A stretch of 64,000 nt of DNA, from the NCBI RefSeq assembly GCF_019426345.1, contig NZ_JAHLLW010000006.1:1-64000 (forward strand), given 5' to 3'. Made by a program: the position numbers and the translations under genes. Shown in pieces: positions 36,780-46,011 of this stretch. Source of the stretch: Marinomonas lutimaris. GTDB lineage: Bacteria > Pseudomonadota > Gammaproteobacteria > Pseudomonadales > Marinomonadaceae. Position 1 is the first letter of the stretch. Every line of letters begins with the position of its first letter. Under the pieces are notes generated by a model. The model saw only the letters and a program-made list of their open reading frames with translations, was not told the DNA's origin and made no database searches.

Positions 36780-37916
36780 TTAACTACCGTCCCACTGAAA
36801 TTCATCAGGCACATCTAAGTTTGGCATCGTTTCTGGTCGCGGCGCTCCCATACGAGCATTACGCAGCTGATATACATAAGCCAACAATTGAGCCACCACT
36901 TTAAACAAACCCTGCGGTATCTCATCACCAATCTCAGTATGGTGGTATATCGCCCTTGCTAATGCGGGCGATTGTATCACAGGGATGTCATAGTAATTGC
37001 CGACTTCACGAATTTTCAATGCAATAAAATCACCGCCTTTAGCAAGCAGCACTGGTGCCGCGCCACCAGCTTGATCATATTTCAACGCCACAGAGAAATG
37101 CGTAGGGTTAGTAATAATAACATCGGCACTGGGCACATCAGACATCATTCGATTCATCGCCGCTTGACGCTGCATCTGACGAATTCGCCCTCGCACTAAA
37201 GGATCACCCTCCTGCTGCTTATATTCATCTTTCACTTCCTGCTTGGTCATTTTTAGTTTTTCTTTATGTGACCAAACTTGAAAAGGCACATCAATCGCAG
37301 CAATCAGCGCTAAAGCAAGCGTAACAAAGACAAAGGACCAAATAACAATATCAATACCATGAGCAATAGCCAGCTCTATTGACTGAAAAGTTAACCCAAG
37401 CGTTTCTGGCAAAAAGTAATTCACCACCAACACAGAAATAAGACCAACTAACGTCACTTTAGCAATAGACTTTATAAGCTCTACCAAAGATTGAACCGAA
37501 AACATTCGCTTTAAACCCGCTATCGGGCTCATTTTGCTAAGCTTTGGAGTCAGCGGCTCCCACGAAAAATTCAACCCTCCCAAAGCGATACTGCCAACAA
37601 TACCAGCAACCGCCAGTACAGACATAAGCAAAACCATAGAGTCCATCATAGCCACAACAGACTCGTACAGATGAAAAACCATACGACTTAAATCAAAAAC
37701 ATCAGCTCGCTCAACCAAAAAATTAAAATCAAACAACACAGCGAGATCACGAACAAGCAAAGTCCCCGTTCCGTAAATAGTTGCCGCAGCCACTATCAAC
37801 AAAAGAGCTGAACTTAAATCTTTAGAGCGAGGGAGATTGCCTTTATTTCGAGCATCCTGAAGTTTCTTACTACTGGCACTCTCCGTCTTTTCGCTACCGT
37901 CTTCATTCTCAGCCAT
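36780..37916 (-). CDS. flhB: Flagellar export switch protein FlhB
   Basis: A 378-residue protein with four membrane helices and a cytoplasmic domain. The autocleavage site Asn-Pro-Thr-His lies in VIITNPTHFSVALKYD. It switches export from rod/hook to filament subunits under the control of FliK. The N-terminus SEKTESASSKKLQDARNKG is typical. It overlaps fliR by eight bases. FhlB at 23355 repeats the domain after the cleavage site. Confidence 0.97.
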   Translation of the reverse strand: MAENEDGSEKTESASSKKLQDARNKGNLPRSKDLSSALLLIVAAATIYGTGTLLVRDLAVLFDFNFLVERADVFDLSRMVFHLYESVVAMMDSMVLLMSVLAVAGIVGSIALGGLNFSWEPLTPKLSKMSPIAGLKRMFSVQSLVELIKSIAKVTLVGLISVLVVNYFLPETLGLTFQSIELAIAHGIDIVIWSFVFVTLALALIAAIDVPFQVWSHKEKLKMTKQEVKDEYKQQEGDPLVRGRIRQMQRQAAMNRMMSDVPSADVIITNPTHFSVALKYDQAGGAAPVLLAKGGDFIALKIREVGNYYDIPVIQSPALARAIYHHTEIGDEIPQGLFKVVAQLLAYVYQLRNARMGAPRPETMPNLDVPDEFQWDGS

Positions 37917-38691
37917 TTAAACGAATTCCCCACGTATCTTTCATCCAGTCAATCATTTCTCCGAAAAACAACAAATAGATGTTTAAGAAATCATCTAACA
38001 TAATCCAGAAAAAGAACAAAGAAAATAGCATTATGATTGGAAAACCCAACGCAAAAACGTTCAATTGCGGCGACGCCTTAGCAACCACACCAAAAGACAA
38101 GTTAATAACCAATACTGCCACAGCTAAAGGCAATACGATAAGTAATGCTTTTTCAAACATCCAGCCACCCAGCAACACTAGCTGCCAATAACGCTGGCTG
38201 TCAAAACCACTACCTATTGGCCAATAGTTAAAACTTTCAGCCAAGTACTCTATCATCACTAGATGACCATTTGTGCCCAAAAACGCTAATGCCACCATCG
38301 ACAAATAATACTGACCAAGCGTCGCAACAGAAATACCATTGGCAGGGTCATTAGACATAGCAAAACCTAAACCCGCCTTCATCGCAGCCAACTGGCCTGC
38401 CAATGAAAATAACTGAAACAAAATAGTGACAACAAAACCCAACACAAAGCCAATCACTAATTGCTCAGCAATCAGCACAATGTAGGCAGGAGAAATAGGA
38501 TCGTAATTAGGGACATCAATTACAGGGGTAATAATAATGGCAACAAGAAAGGAAAACGCAATACGCACTCGTGGACTAACCAGACGACTACCAAATAAAG
38601 GCAGCGCCATAAAAAACGCCCCAATACGAAAAAAGGGCAAAAGAAAACTGATCGTTAAGTTCAGTAACTCATCTGGATGCAGCTCTAACAT
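37909..38691 (-). CDS. fliR: Flagellar export protein FliR
   Basis: A 260-residue export gate subunit with six hydrophobic segments. The conserved segment GLGFAMSNDPANGISV lies near 110-130. It ends with a polar tail. It starts on the last base of fliQ. Confidence 0.95.
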   Translation of the reverse strand: MLELHPDELLNLTISFLLPFFRIGAFFMALPLFGSRLVSPRVRIAFSFLVAIIITPVIDVPNYDPISPAYIVLIAEQLVIGFVLGFVVTILFQLFSLAGQLAAMKAGLGFAMSNDPANGISVATLGQYYLSMVALAFLGTNGHLVMIEYLAESFNYWPIGSGFDSQRYWQLVLLGGWMFEKALLIVLPLAVAVLVINLSFGVVAKASPQLNVFALGFPIIMLFSLFFFWIMLDDFLNIYLLFFGEMIDWMKDTWGIRLNG

Positions 38692-38960
38692 CAGCCGATG
38701 ATCATAGGAATATTAATAAATAAATTGGTCGTAAAATCCATTAGCTTCATCAAGATCCACGGCCCCAGTTGCATGATAACTAAAATAGTCACAATCAACC
38801 TTGGCAAGAAAGACAAAGTTTGCTCGTTAATCTGTGTTGCGGCTTGAAACACACTCACTATCAAACCAACGATCAGACTGGGCACCATCACAACCCCAAC
38901 GATCAAAACAATTAAGTAAAAGCCTTGCCCGTATAAATCTAACACCACTTGAGGATTCAT
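38691..38960 (-). CDS. fliQ: Flagellar export protein FliQ
   Basis: An 89-residue protein with two membrane helices, the exact family length when started at the ATG at 38960. Upstream in-frame codons to 39008 would run into fliP. Motifs include VLDLYGQGFYLIVLIV and VFQAATQINEQTLSFLP. Confidence 0.96.
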   Translation of the reverse strand: MNPQVVLDLYGQGFYLIVLIVGVVMVPSLIVGLIVSVFQAATQINEQTLSFLPRLIVTILVIMQLGPWILMKLMDFTTNLFINIPMIIG

Positions 38961-38962
38961 AA

Positions 38963-39700
38963 TTAAATCCCGAAACTCGCCGCCAAAGTACCCATAATCA
39001 TAGACCAACCATCAACCATGACAAAAAGCATAATTTTAAAAGGTAACGAGATAATGATAGGCGACAACATCATCATACCCATTGCCATCAAAACACTGGC
39101 CACCACCATATCGACAATCAGAAATGGAATGAAAATCATAAAACCGATCTGAAAGGCGGTTTTAAGCTCACTGGTTACAAACGCTGGCATTAAAATAGTA
39201 AATGGCAGTGTGTCCATTGACTGAATCGTGCCTTCCTTACCTGCCAATTTAACAAAAAGAGCAATATCATCTTCTCGCGTCTGAGCCAACATAAAGTCCC
39301 TTACAGGAACAGACGCGGCCTCAACAGCCTGAATAGACGTCATCTGTTCTTTCAAGTATGGCTGCAAAGCCACTTCATTAACCCTATCCAACGTCGGCGT
39401 CATGATAAACAAGGTTAAAAATAACGCCATACCAATCATAATCTGGTTAGAAGGCGTTTGCTGCAAACCGATTGCTTGACGCAAAATAGCTAACACGACA
39501 ATAATTCGAGTGAACGCTGTCATCATCATCAAAGCCGCAGGTAAAAGCGTCAGCGCAGTCATGATAAAAAGAATTTGCAACGAAACCGTATAGTCTTGAC
39601 TACCATCGGCATTCGTTACAACTTTAACCGCAGGCAAACCCACCTCAGCCCATGAAAAAGCTGGAAACGTTAAAAGCAAAAGCAGGACAAAACGAATCAC
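38963..39700 (-). CDS. fliP: Flagellar export protein FliP
   Basis: A 245-residue core component of the export gate with a signal peptide ([15 protein letters not shown]). Typical segments are [20 protein letters not shown] and [23 protein letters not shown]. It overlaps fliO by four bases. Confidence 0.97.
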   Translation of the reverse strand: MIRFVLLLLLTFPAFSWAEVGLPAVKVVTNADGSQDYTVSLQILFIMTALTLLPAALMMMTAFTRIIVVLAILRQAIGLQQTPSNQIMIGMALFLTLFIMTPTLDRVNEVALQPYLKEQMTSIQAVEAASVPVRDFMLAQTREDDIALFVKLAGKEGTIQSMDTLPFTILMPAFVTSELKTAFQIGFMIFIPFLIVDMVVASVLMAMGMMMLSPIIISLPFKIMLFVMVDGWSMIMGTLAASFGI

Positions 39701-40119
39701 AGGGTATCCCCATTGCTCTTATTGTCAGCAGTATTTTTTCTATCGACCTCCTCCATCATAGAAGCAAACGATGCTGTCTTAGATGGAAAGCTTCGCAGAT
39801 GACTAATCGAATGCGCAGTGACACCAATTAATAAGCGTTCCCCTTCAACTTCAACCAGCATGAGTTTCTCTTTTGCACCCAAAGACTGAACATTCACGAT
39901 CTTAATATCCGACTGTCCCAACTTCATTTGAGCAAATTGAAAGCGCTTCATTAACCAAAGACACGCGGGTATAAAAGCAATAACAAAGATTAAAGAAATT
40001 ACTACCTTCCAAATAGAGGAAGTCGCAGACATTTCTTGCACACCAACAGCATGCAAATAGGGAACGGCCATGCAAAGCATGGCCGTAACGACATAACGAT
40101 TAAATAAAGAAAATTTCAA
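39697..40119 (-). CDS. fliO: Flagellar assembly protein FliO
   Basis: A 140-residue bitopic membrane protein. It has a signal-like hydrophobic N-terminus, one membrane helix (about 35-55) and a short cytoplasmic domain with a basic, beta-rich segment ([24 protein letters not shown]). FliO helps FliP oligomerise. Position between fliN and fliP supports the call. Confidence 0.92.
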   Translation of the reverse strand: MKFSLFNRYVVTAMLCMAVPYLHAVGVQEMSATSSIWKVVISLIFVIAFIPACLWLMKRFQFAQMKLGQSDIKIVNVQSLGAKEKLMLVEVEGERLLIGVTAHSISHLRSFPSKTASFASMMEEVDRKNTADNKSNGDTL

Positions 40120-40125
40120 TTGGTA

Positions 40126-40587
40126 CTACTTCAGTCGTCTAATACGCTCACTAGGGCTTACAACATCCGTTAAACGGATACCATACTTATCATTAACCAC
40201 AACCACCTCACCATGAGCGATCAATGTACCATTCACAAGTACATCCAGTGGCTCTCCGGCAAAACGATCAAGCTCAACAACAGAGCCTTGTGTTAGCTGC
40301 ATCAAGTTGCGAATTGCGATTTCCGTATTACCCAATTCCATCGAAAGGACAACCGGAATATCCATAATCAAATCAAGATCAGAACCAACACCACCACTAG
40401 GTACAGAAGGATTAGTCAGCGTTTCCAGCTTTACAGGCTCAACTTTTTGCTCAGACATTGCTGCTGCCCATTCGTCTTCGATCCCTTCGCCATCTTCTGT
40501 CTCGCCCGCTTCAGACATTGCTGCAGCCCATTCGTCAGCTAAATCTTCGTCCATGCCTGCTGCATCTGGATTTTGTTCTTCTGCCAT
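40126..40587 (-). CDS. fliN: Motor switch protein FliN
   Basis: A 153-residue switch protein. Its SpoA domain (about 75-150) has DIPVVLSMELGNTEIAIRNL and GEVVVVNDKYGIRLTDV. The acidic N-terminal extension holds two copies of DEWAAAMSE (near 17 and 38). Those copies arise from a 26-base direct repeat. It forms the lower C-ring with FliM and binds FliH. It follows fliM with one base between. Confidence 0.96.
   Translation of the reverse strand: MAEEQNPDAAGMDEDLADEWAAAMSEAGETEDGEGIEDEWAAAMSEQKVEPVKLETLTNPSVPSGGVGSDLDLIMDIPVVLSMELGNTEIAIRNLMQLTQGSVVELDRFAGEPLDVLVNGTLIAHGEVVVVNDKYGIRLTDVVSPSERIRRLK
40451..40536. repeat. 26-base direct repeat, 60-base period, in fliN
   Basis: Copies at 40451-40476 and 40511-40536 differ by one base and encode DEWAAAMSE twice. 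The repeat is part of the acidic FliN extension. Confidence 0.9.
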
Positions 40588-40588
40588 G

Positions 40589-41563
40589 TTACTTCGTCAC
40601 CTTCGCTTTGAAACTTTCTTGCATTTGTACTGAATAGCGTTCATTACTAACGCCCAATTTGCCTTTAAAGGTTGGCACACCATTCGCTCGAACCGTTACA
40701 AACTCTGGCATTTCTATCGGAATGATATCCCCAGCTTTAAACTTTAACACCTCACCAAGTGAGATTTTACGATTCGCAACGTTGACAGATAGCCTAACAG
40801 CAATATCTTTCACGTCTTGTTCTAAGGATTTACCCCAGCGGTCATCCTTTTCATCTACGTCACTCTGAACGCCAGCATCAAGCAATTCACGTACAGGCTC
40901 AATCATAGAGTAAGGTAAAGTAATATGCAGCTCACCACCACCACCATCTAACTCAATATGGAAGGTGGAAACAACAACAACCTCGCTAGGACTCACAATA
41001 TTAGCCATTGCTGGGTTTACTTCAGAACTAATATATTCAAGTTCCAATTTTAATACTGGCGCCCAAGCTTCCGTTAAGTCCTTGAAAACTTGTTCAAGCA
41101 TCAACTGTACAATACGAATTTCAGTCGGAGTAAATTCTCGACCTTCAATTTTTGCATGACGCCCGTCACCACCAAAAAAGTTGTCGACTAACTTAAACAC
41201 CAATTTAGCATCAAGTATAAATAGAGCTGTACTTCTTAGTGGTCGAAATTTCACCAAATTCAAACTGGTAGGCACATAAAGTGTATGAACATATTCACCA
41301 AACTTCATTACCTGTAGACCACCAGATGAAACATCTGCTGTACGACGCAGCATGTTAAACAAACTAATACGTGTGTAACGCGCAAAACGTTCGTTTATCA
41401 TTTCCAGCGTAGGCATCCGCCCACGCACAATACGTTCTTGACTCGTAATGTCATAGGATGCAACGCCATTAGCATCCCGGTTATCCTCTTCTACAGGCTT
41501 TTCATCTGCACCATGTAAGAGGGCATCAATTTCATCCTGAGATAACAGATCTTGAGCTGACAT
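40589..41563 (-). CDS. fliM: Motor switch protein FliM
   Basis: A 324-residue switch protein. The N-terminal CheY-P binding tip is LLSQDEIDALLHG, followed by the CheC-like middle domain and a C-terminal SpoA domain (about 245-320). The tip motif is nearly repeated in CheA and CheZ of this cluster. Confidence 0.97.
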   Translation of the reverse strand: MSAQDLLSQDEIDALLHGADEKPVEEDNRDANGVASYDITSQERIVRGRMPTLEMINERFARYTRISLFNMLRRTADVSSGGLQVMKFGEYVHTLYVPTSLNLVKFRPLRSTALFILDAKLVFKLVDNFFGGDGRHAKIEGREFTPTEIRIVQLMLEQVFKDLTEAWAPVLKLELEYISSEVNPAMANIVSPSEVVVVSTFHIELDGGGGELHITLPYSMIEPVRELLDAGVQSDVDEKDDRWGKSLEQDVKDIAVRLSVNVANRKISLGEVLKFKAGDIIPIEMPEFVTVRANGVPTFKGKLGVSNERYSVQMQESFKAKVTK

Positions 41564-41567
41564 AATT

Positions 41568-42080
41568 CTATTGCATCACAAAGTTAGTGAATAACACAGC
41601 ATCAATACCGCCTTGACCAGTTTCCTGCTCTAGGATGCCATTGATTGCGTCAAGAGAAGCTTTTTTTAATGCCTCTTTACCTGCAGCTGTCTGTAAATCA
41701 ACAAACGACTGGCTGGAAAATAACAAAACCAAACTATTACGAATTAACGGCATATGAAGCGTAACAGCATTAATTTGCTCTATATTTTTTGACTTAACAG
41801 ACATATTAAGCTGCACATAACGCTGTTTACCATCAACCATAAAATCAACAGTAAAAGCAGGATCTAATGCCAAATAAGTAGAAGGCTCATTCGCTAAGGC
41901 AGCCTCAGCTGATTCCGCTGAATCACCGCCCTCATCAGAAGAGCCGCTAAACAAAAAGATATAAGCAGCCGCAGCACCTCCAACTAAAACCAAAACTAGA
42001 AGAATAATGATAATAAGCTTTTTCTTACCACCAGACTTTCCCTCTTCTGCACCAATATCCAAACCGTCTTCGTCAGCCAT
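41568..42080 (-). CDS. fliL: Flagellar basal body-associated protein FliL
   Basis: A 170-residue single-pass membrane protein with acidic N-terminus, helix near 22-44 (LIIIILLVLVLVGGAAAAYIF), an acidic linker and a periplasmic domain (YLALDPAFTVDF...RYVQLNMSV). It stabilises stator units. The ATG at 42080 is preferred over an in-frame GTG at 42086. A 117-base gap separates it from fliK. Confidence 0.95.
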   Translation of the reverse strand: MADEDGLDIGAEEGKSGGKKKLIIIILLVLVLVGGAAAAYIFLFSGSSDEGGDSAESAEAALANEPSTYLALDPAFTVDFMVDGKQRYVQLNMSVKSKNIEQINAVTLHMPLIRNSLVLLFSSQSFVDLQTAAGKEALKKASLDAINGILEQETGQGGIDAVLFTNFVMQ

Positions 42081-42197
42081 ATTCACAAACCTTAGATGTA
42101 TCGAATTCTTTACAAAGAACGCTGTCTACGCTCTTATGCACTAATAATCCTCTATTCTACAAAGAATCAAACATAGCACCATCAATTTCTCGTAAGT

Positions 42198-43907
42198 TTA
42201 AGCATAGTAATCAACACCAGATGCAGAAACATACGATAGATTTCTCGGAATCAATTCCTCATCGACATCATCGCTACCAGCAATACTACCCTGAAGCGAG
42301 CTGCCATTGCGATTATTGGCTCTGTCTTGTGCTCCAGAAGTATCTTGCTGTGAAACATCAACATCCGCTCGACTTAAATCCATACCTTGTTGAGCCAACA
42401 TTTCTCTTAGCCTTCCCATCTGCCCCTCTAATAGATCTCGTGCCTGCGGTGTCGCAGCAATAAAACTTATTTGAGTATTCGAATCACTATCGACCGATAC
42501 TTTAACAGTCAGACTACCTAACTCCGGCGGATCCAAGCGAATATGTGCCGTATGACCACCATCACGGGCAATCCAAGCCACCTTCTGGCTCATCTCATTA
42601 GCCCACCCTGGATGACCTGGTGGTAAGCTCATTGCCAGGTTAGCCTGAGAATTAGGATTAACAACCGCTGCATTAACCGTTGTAGCCGCAGCGGCAGTTC
42701 GGTTCGCATTATTAAGAGAACTATTTAAGCCACCCGGTGAGCTATCGTCACCCTGATTACCATCAATCTGTGCAGACATTCGACCAAGCATGGCCTCCTG
42801 TTCTTTTTTCCGCAACTCAATAGGCTCATTAATCAATATACTCTCCCCTTCTAAAAGAGAGTCAGTAGAATCTAAATTAAGTTCATCCGATGAAGCTACT
42901 GCGCTTCCGTCATTAAGCAGAGAGGCAGGCACTGGTGCTGTACGATTTTCTTTATTCATGGCGCCCGCAGCAATAACGCCGGCAGCAACAGATGCTGCAG
43001 CTTTAGTGGTATCAATTACAGCATCGCTAGTCGGAGTGACAGGAACCGCTTTCACACCAGTTCCCATCTGAGATAAAACCCAAGATAACTCACCTTTATC
43101 ATCAGCAATCATTGGCTCTATAGTGCCCTCGGAAATATTCGTGTCACTTAATGTCGAATCAATATTTTTTACATCACTGGGTGCAGTCCGTCTTATCGCA
43201 TCTAAACCAACAACACCGCCCCCCGAACTAAGCCCTTTAACAATATCATCTTTAGACGCCTTTTCCGTGGCGATTGGAGTAGATGTAATTGGAACTACAT
43301 CACCAGCCCCCATATTGTCAGCAACTACACCCGCATTACCAGCAACTACATTATCAGCTAGTAGATTCTGCGAGACGCCTTCCTTTTGCGACTCCTGTCC
43401 AGCATCGGAATTAGGTATTAACGAAGCGGTGATCTCCGTATTTTTTAAATCTGATGGAGACACCACTACTGGAAAGTCTGAAGTTTCAGCAGAAACAGCG
43501 ACAGGTGATCCATCAGCAGGAGAGACTTCGCCATCCTGCTGCAAAGCCTTGCCGCCATCTTTGGATATTACTGGCGATTCAACAGCTGCAACATCACTAG
43601 TTCCACTCAAAGATGTAGTGCCTTTTTCATTATCACTGACAGAAGCATTACTCTTATTATATGAAGCCGAGCTTTTATCAATCCCTTGAGTTGTTTTGGA
43701 CGATGAATTAGAAGACAAAGGTGCTGACGAGCTAGAAGCCACTACTTTATCTGTAGTAGGTGTTTTTTTGGGGCTGACAGTTTCTTTTGCTTTATTAAAA
43801 TCGTTTGCAAAAGCTGCCCCATTATTAGAATGGGCCTTAGTCAAAGCAGACTTTTTAGGTGGAACACCTGAAGGTAAAGACAATACCGTATTTGAATCTG
43901 TGCGCAT
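42198..43907 (-). CDS. fliK: Flagellar hook-length control protein FliK
   Basis: A 569-residue export ruler. The first 420 residues are low-complexity, rich in Ser, Ala, Asp and Val. The C-terminal Flg_hook domain (about 440-530) contains HPGWANEMSQKVAWIARDGGHTAHIRLDPPELGSL. Start at the ATG at 43907, five bases behind GGAGG; a frame start at 43919 would lie on the binding site. A good sigma-54 promoter lies just upstream. The first gene of the fliKLMNOPQR-flhB group. Confidence 0.95.
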   Translation of the reverse strand: MRTDSNTVLSLPSGVPPKKSALTKAHSNNGAAFANDFNKAKETVSPKKTPTTDKVVASSSSAPLSSNSSSKTTQGIDKSSASYNKSNASVSDNEKGTTSLSGTSDVAAVESPVISKDGGKALQQDGEVSPADGSPVAVSAETSDFPVVVSPSDLKNTEITASLIPNSDAGQESQKEGVSQNLLADNVVAGNAGVVADNMGAGDVVPITSTPIATEKASKDDIVKGLSSGGGVVGLDAIRRTAPSDVKNIDSTLSDTNISEGTIEPMIADDKGELSWVLSQMGTGVKAVPVTPTSDAVIDTTKAAASVAAGVIAAGAMNKENRTAPVPASLLNDGSAVASSDELNLDSTDSLLEGESILINEPIELRKKEQEAMLGRMSAQIDGNQGDDSSPGGLNSSLNNANRTAAAATTVNAAVVNPNSQANLAMSLPPGHPGWANEMSQKVAWIARDGGHTAHIRLDPPELGSLTVKVSVDSDSNTQISFIAATPQARDLLEGQMGRLREMLAQQGMDLSRADVDVSQQDTSGAQDRANNRNGSSLQGSIAGSDDVDEELIPRNLSYVSASGVDYYA

Positions 43908-43934
43908 AATTTCCTCCAACGATAAAGGAGACTA

Positions 43935-43951
43935 TGCAATAGCAAGGCCAA
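43935..43951 (-). promoter_or_regulatory. Sigma-54 promoter of fliK
   Basis: On the minus strand TTGGCCTTGCTATTGCA has GG and GC exactly 10 bases apart and fits TGGCAC-N5-TTGC at most positions. Transcription would start about 18 bases before the fliK ATG. FleR of this cluster is the likely activator. Confidence 0.75.
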
Positions 43952-43962
43952 CACAGCTCAAG

Positions 43963-45672
43963 CTAACTAGCTAGGCCTACTTGCCAATGATAATGTGCTG
44001 TTACCGCACTACCACCTTTAGTAAATTCCAACTTAGAACACAGTTGATCCAACAGGGCTAAGCCGCGATTATAAAGCAATTCTGTATTGGATATATCATA
44101 GTTCACTCTTTGGAAATCAAATCCAGAACCGCTATCTTCAACATATAGCATTAACGATCTATTGTTATTATCAGACGTCACTTTCACTGAAATTTTAACA
44201 TAACCATCACGTAAGTTGGCGAGGCGACGTTCACGCTCTTCGTAGTATAGAGAAAAGCCATCACTGGAACTCTTTTTATCAGAGCTTAACTTCAGTACAC
44301 CATGCTCAAGTGCATTAGAGTACAACTCAGAGAGAATCATAAATACTTGACTAGAAAAACTACTCAACCCTGGAACAGTCGTTAGAATTTGCAAAACATA
44401 GGGCAAGGGATCTGTATTACGAAGTGAATCTGCATTTAATACGTACTCGAATGAGAAGTCTGCTGGCGCTTCATCATGCCCTCTTGACTCTTCATGCTCA
44501 GATGAATCGATACCTATGTTAGTATCCAGACGGACACTAAGACATGAAATATCATCATGAGGATTTTCCAAAACGCCTTCTTGCTCTAGCTGCTGGACAA
44601 GCCAATTAACCGAATGCTCAGCGTCAATCTCTCCCAGATAAAGCGGATTAAGAATAGACCGACAAAACATCTGCCCAGACAAGTCTAATGCCTCATAAAC
44701 GCCATCAGAAAATGCCATCAACCTATCACCAGGAGCGAAAGACATAGGTTCAATTTGACATTCAAACGCATCAGCAGAAAGAACACCTAAAGGCAGGTTC
44801 TTAGAGGTAAATCGTACTGGTTTGCCTGCATTTTGAGGTAAAAATAATAAATCAGGTAATCCACCATTCCACACCTCAATACTTTTATTGTTCACTTTTA
44901 TATCAATAAATGCAGCACTGCAAAACATATTCGATGGCAAAATCCCTTTTAAACGCGCATTTATCTCAGGGATAATTTGACGCATCAAAAAGCCTTTTTT
45001 TGTCCAATCAAAGAAAATATCAGCGAGAGGAAGTGCCCCGATCGCAGCGGAAAGGCCATGACCAGTAAAATCACCTAATAGTATATGCATACCGCCATTC
45101 GGCTTATAAGCGGCCAAAATGACATCACCATTAAAAGTATGCGTACCATAATGAATGGTAGAAAGCGCAGGATCTTTCAAGCAATTTGAATTAGTTATGT
45201 TTTCATAAACTACTTTCGCAACATCTTGTTCATTGAGCAATTGTTCATTATACAAGCTCATTGCATCACGCTGTTCTTCAAGCGTTTTTTGCATAACCAA
45301 AAGCCTGACTATTGCATTAAGTTTTGCAGTAATAAGCGCAGGACTATAAGGTTTAGAAATAAAATCAATACCACCAATACGTAAGCAATTTGATAAAGCA
45401 ATAGGGTCTGTAACACCAGAAAGAAAAACAATAGGAACAAACACATCACCAGCAATACGCTGAATTTCGAGCGCTGCTTCCCAACCGTCTTTATGAGGCA
45501 TTTTTATATCTAAGCACACTAATTGAATCGTGTGAGGATCAAACTTATCAATTGCGTCTTGCCCATCAACAGCCGAAATTACGTTGTGGCCAAATTGACT
45601 CAGAATCGCTTTTAATAAAATACGATCCGAAGGGTTATCATCCGCAATCAATATGGTTAAAACTTGTTCCAT
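43963..45672 (-). CDS. Response regulator with PP2C phosphatase and anti-sigma-type kinase domain (HsbR-like)
   Basis: A 569-residue three-domain protein. Residues 1-125 are a receiver with phosphorylation site Asp55 (LVCLDIKMP). Residues about 165-380 are a SpoIIE/PP2C phosphatase (LLGDFTGHGLSAAIGALP, LMAFSDGVYEAL, NPHDDISCLSVRL). Residues about 425-565 are an HATPase domain of the anti-sigma type (LYSNALEHGVL, YVEDSGSGFD). It likely phosphorylates or dephosphorylates the STAS protein encoded just upstream. The pair resembles the HsbR-HsbA switch that controls swarming and biofilm formation in Pseudomonas through the FlgM anti-sigma. Confidence 0.85.
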   Translation of the reverse strand: MEQVLTILIADDNPSDRILLKAILSQFGHNVISAVDGQDAIDKFDPHTIQLVCLDIKMPHKDGWEAALEIQRIAGDVFVPIVFLSGVTDPIALSNCLRIGGIDFISKPYSPALITAKLNAIVRLLVMQKTLEEQRDAMSLYNEQLLNEQDVAKVVYENITNSNCLKDPALSTIHYGTHTFNGDVILAAYKPNGGMHILLGDFTGHGLSAAIGALPLADIFFDWTKKGFLMRQIIPEINARLKGILPSNMFCSAAFIDIKVNNKSIEVWNGGLPDLLFLPQNAGKPVRFTSKNLPLGVLSADAFECQIEPMSFAPGDRLMAFSDGVYEALDLSGQMFCRSILNPLYLGEIDAEHSVNWLVQQLEQEGVLENPHDDISCLSVRLDTNIGIDSSEHEESRGHDEAPADFSFEYVLNADSLRNTDPLPYVLQILTTVPGLSSFSSQVFMILSELYSNALEHGVLKLSSDKKSSSDGFSLYYEERERRLANLRDGYVKISVKVTSDNNNRSLMLYVEDSGSGFDFQRVNYDISNTELLYNRGLALLDQLCSKLEFTKGGSAVTAHYHWQVGLAS

Positions 45673-45678
45673 ACAAAA

Positions 45679-45981
45679 CTACTCAGTAATATCAAAAAGC
45701 CGATGAAAATTAGCAATTTTGAGAATATCAATAACAGCACTGTTTACATGAACCAAACGAATCTGCGCTTTTTCTGCGCCAGCGTGATCTCTAAGCAGTA
45801 GCAACATACCAAGAGCAGAGCTATCAAGATAAGATACTTCCGCTAAATTAATTTCATAAGACTTTACTTTGCTAACCGCAGTAAACGTTTCTTTAAACAT
45901 CTTATGACAGCTGTAGTCAAAACGCCCTTTTACGAGGATCGTCAGACATTCTGTTTTTTTATCAAAAAAGCTTTCAACCAC
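45679..45981 (-). CDS. STAS-domain anti-sigma factor antagonist (HsbA-like)
   Basis: A 100-residue STAS domain. The phospho-acceptor site is in VSYLDSSALGMLLLL, with Ser54 and Ser55 as candidates. The gene is six bases upstream of the phosphatase/kinase response regulator, its presumed partner. In Pseudomonas HsbA the unphosphorylated and phosphorylated forms bind different targets. A similar role here would connect this module with flagellar gene control. Confidence 0.88.
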   Translation of the reverse strand: MVESFFDKKTECLTILVKGRFDYSCHKMFKETFTAVSKVKSYEINLAEVSYLDSSALGMLLLLRDHAGAEKAQIRLVHVNSAVIDILKIANFHRLFDITE

Positions 45982-46011
45982 AGCCTACTCCTCGAAGATG
46001 AGTGGTAAGCT

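Noticed and set aside
43123-43689. Plus-strand frame of 188 codons opposite fliK
   Set aside because: It is a shadow of the low-complexity fliK N-terminal region, without a binding site or domain.
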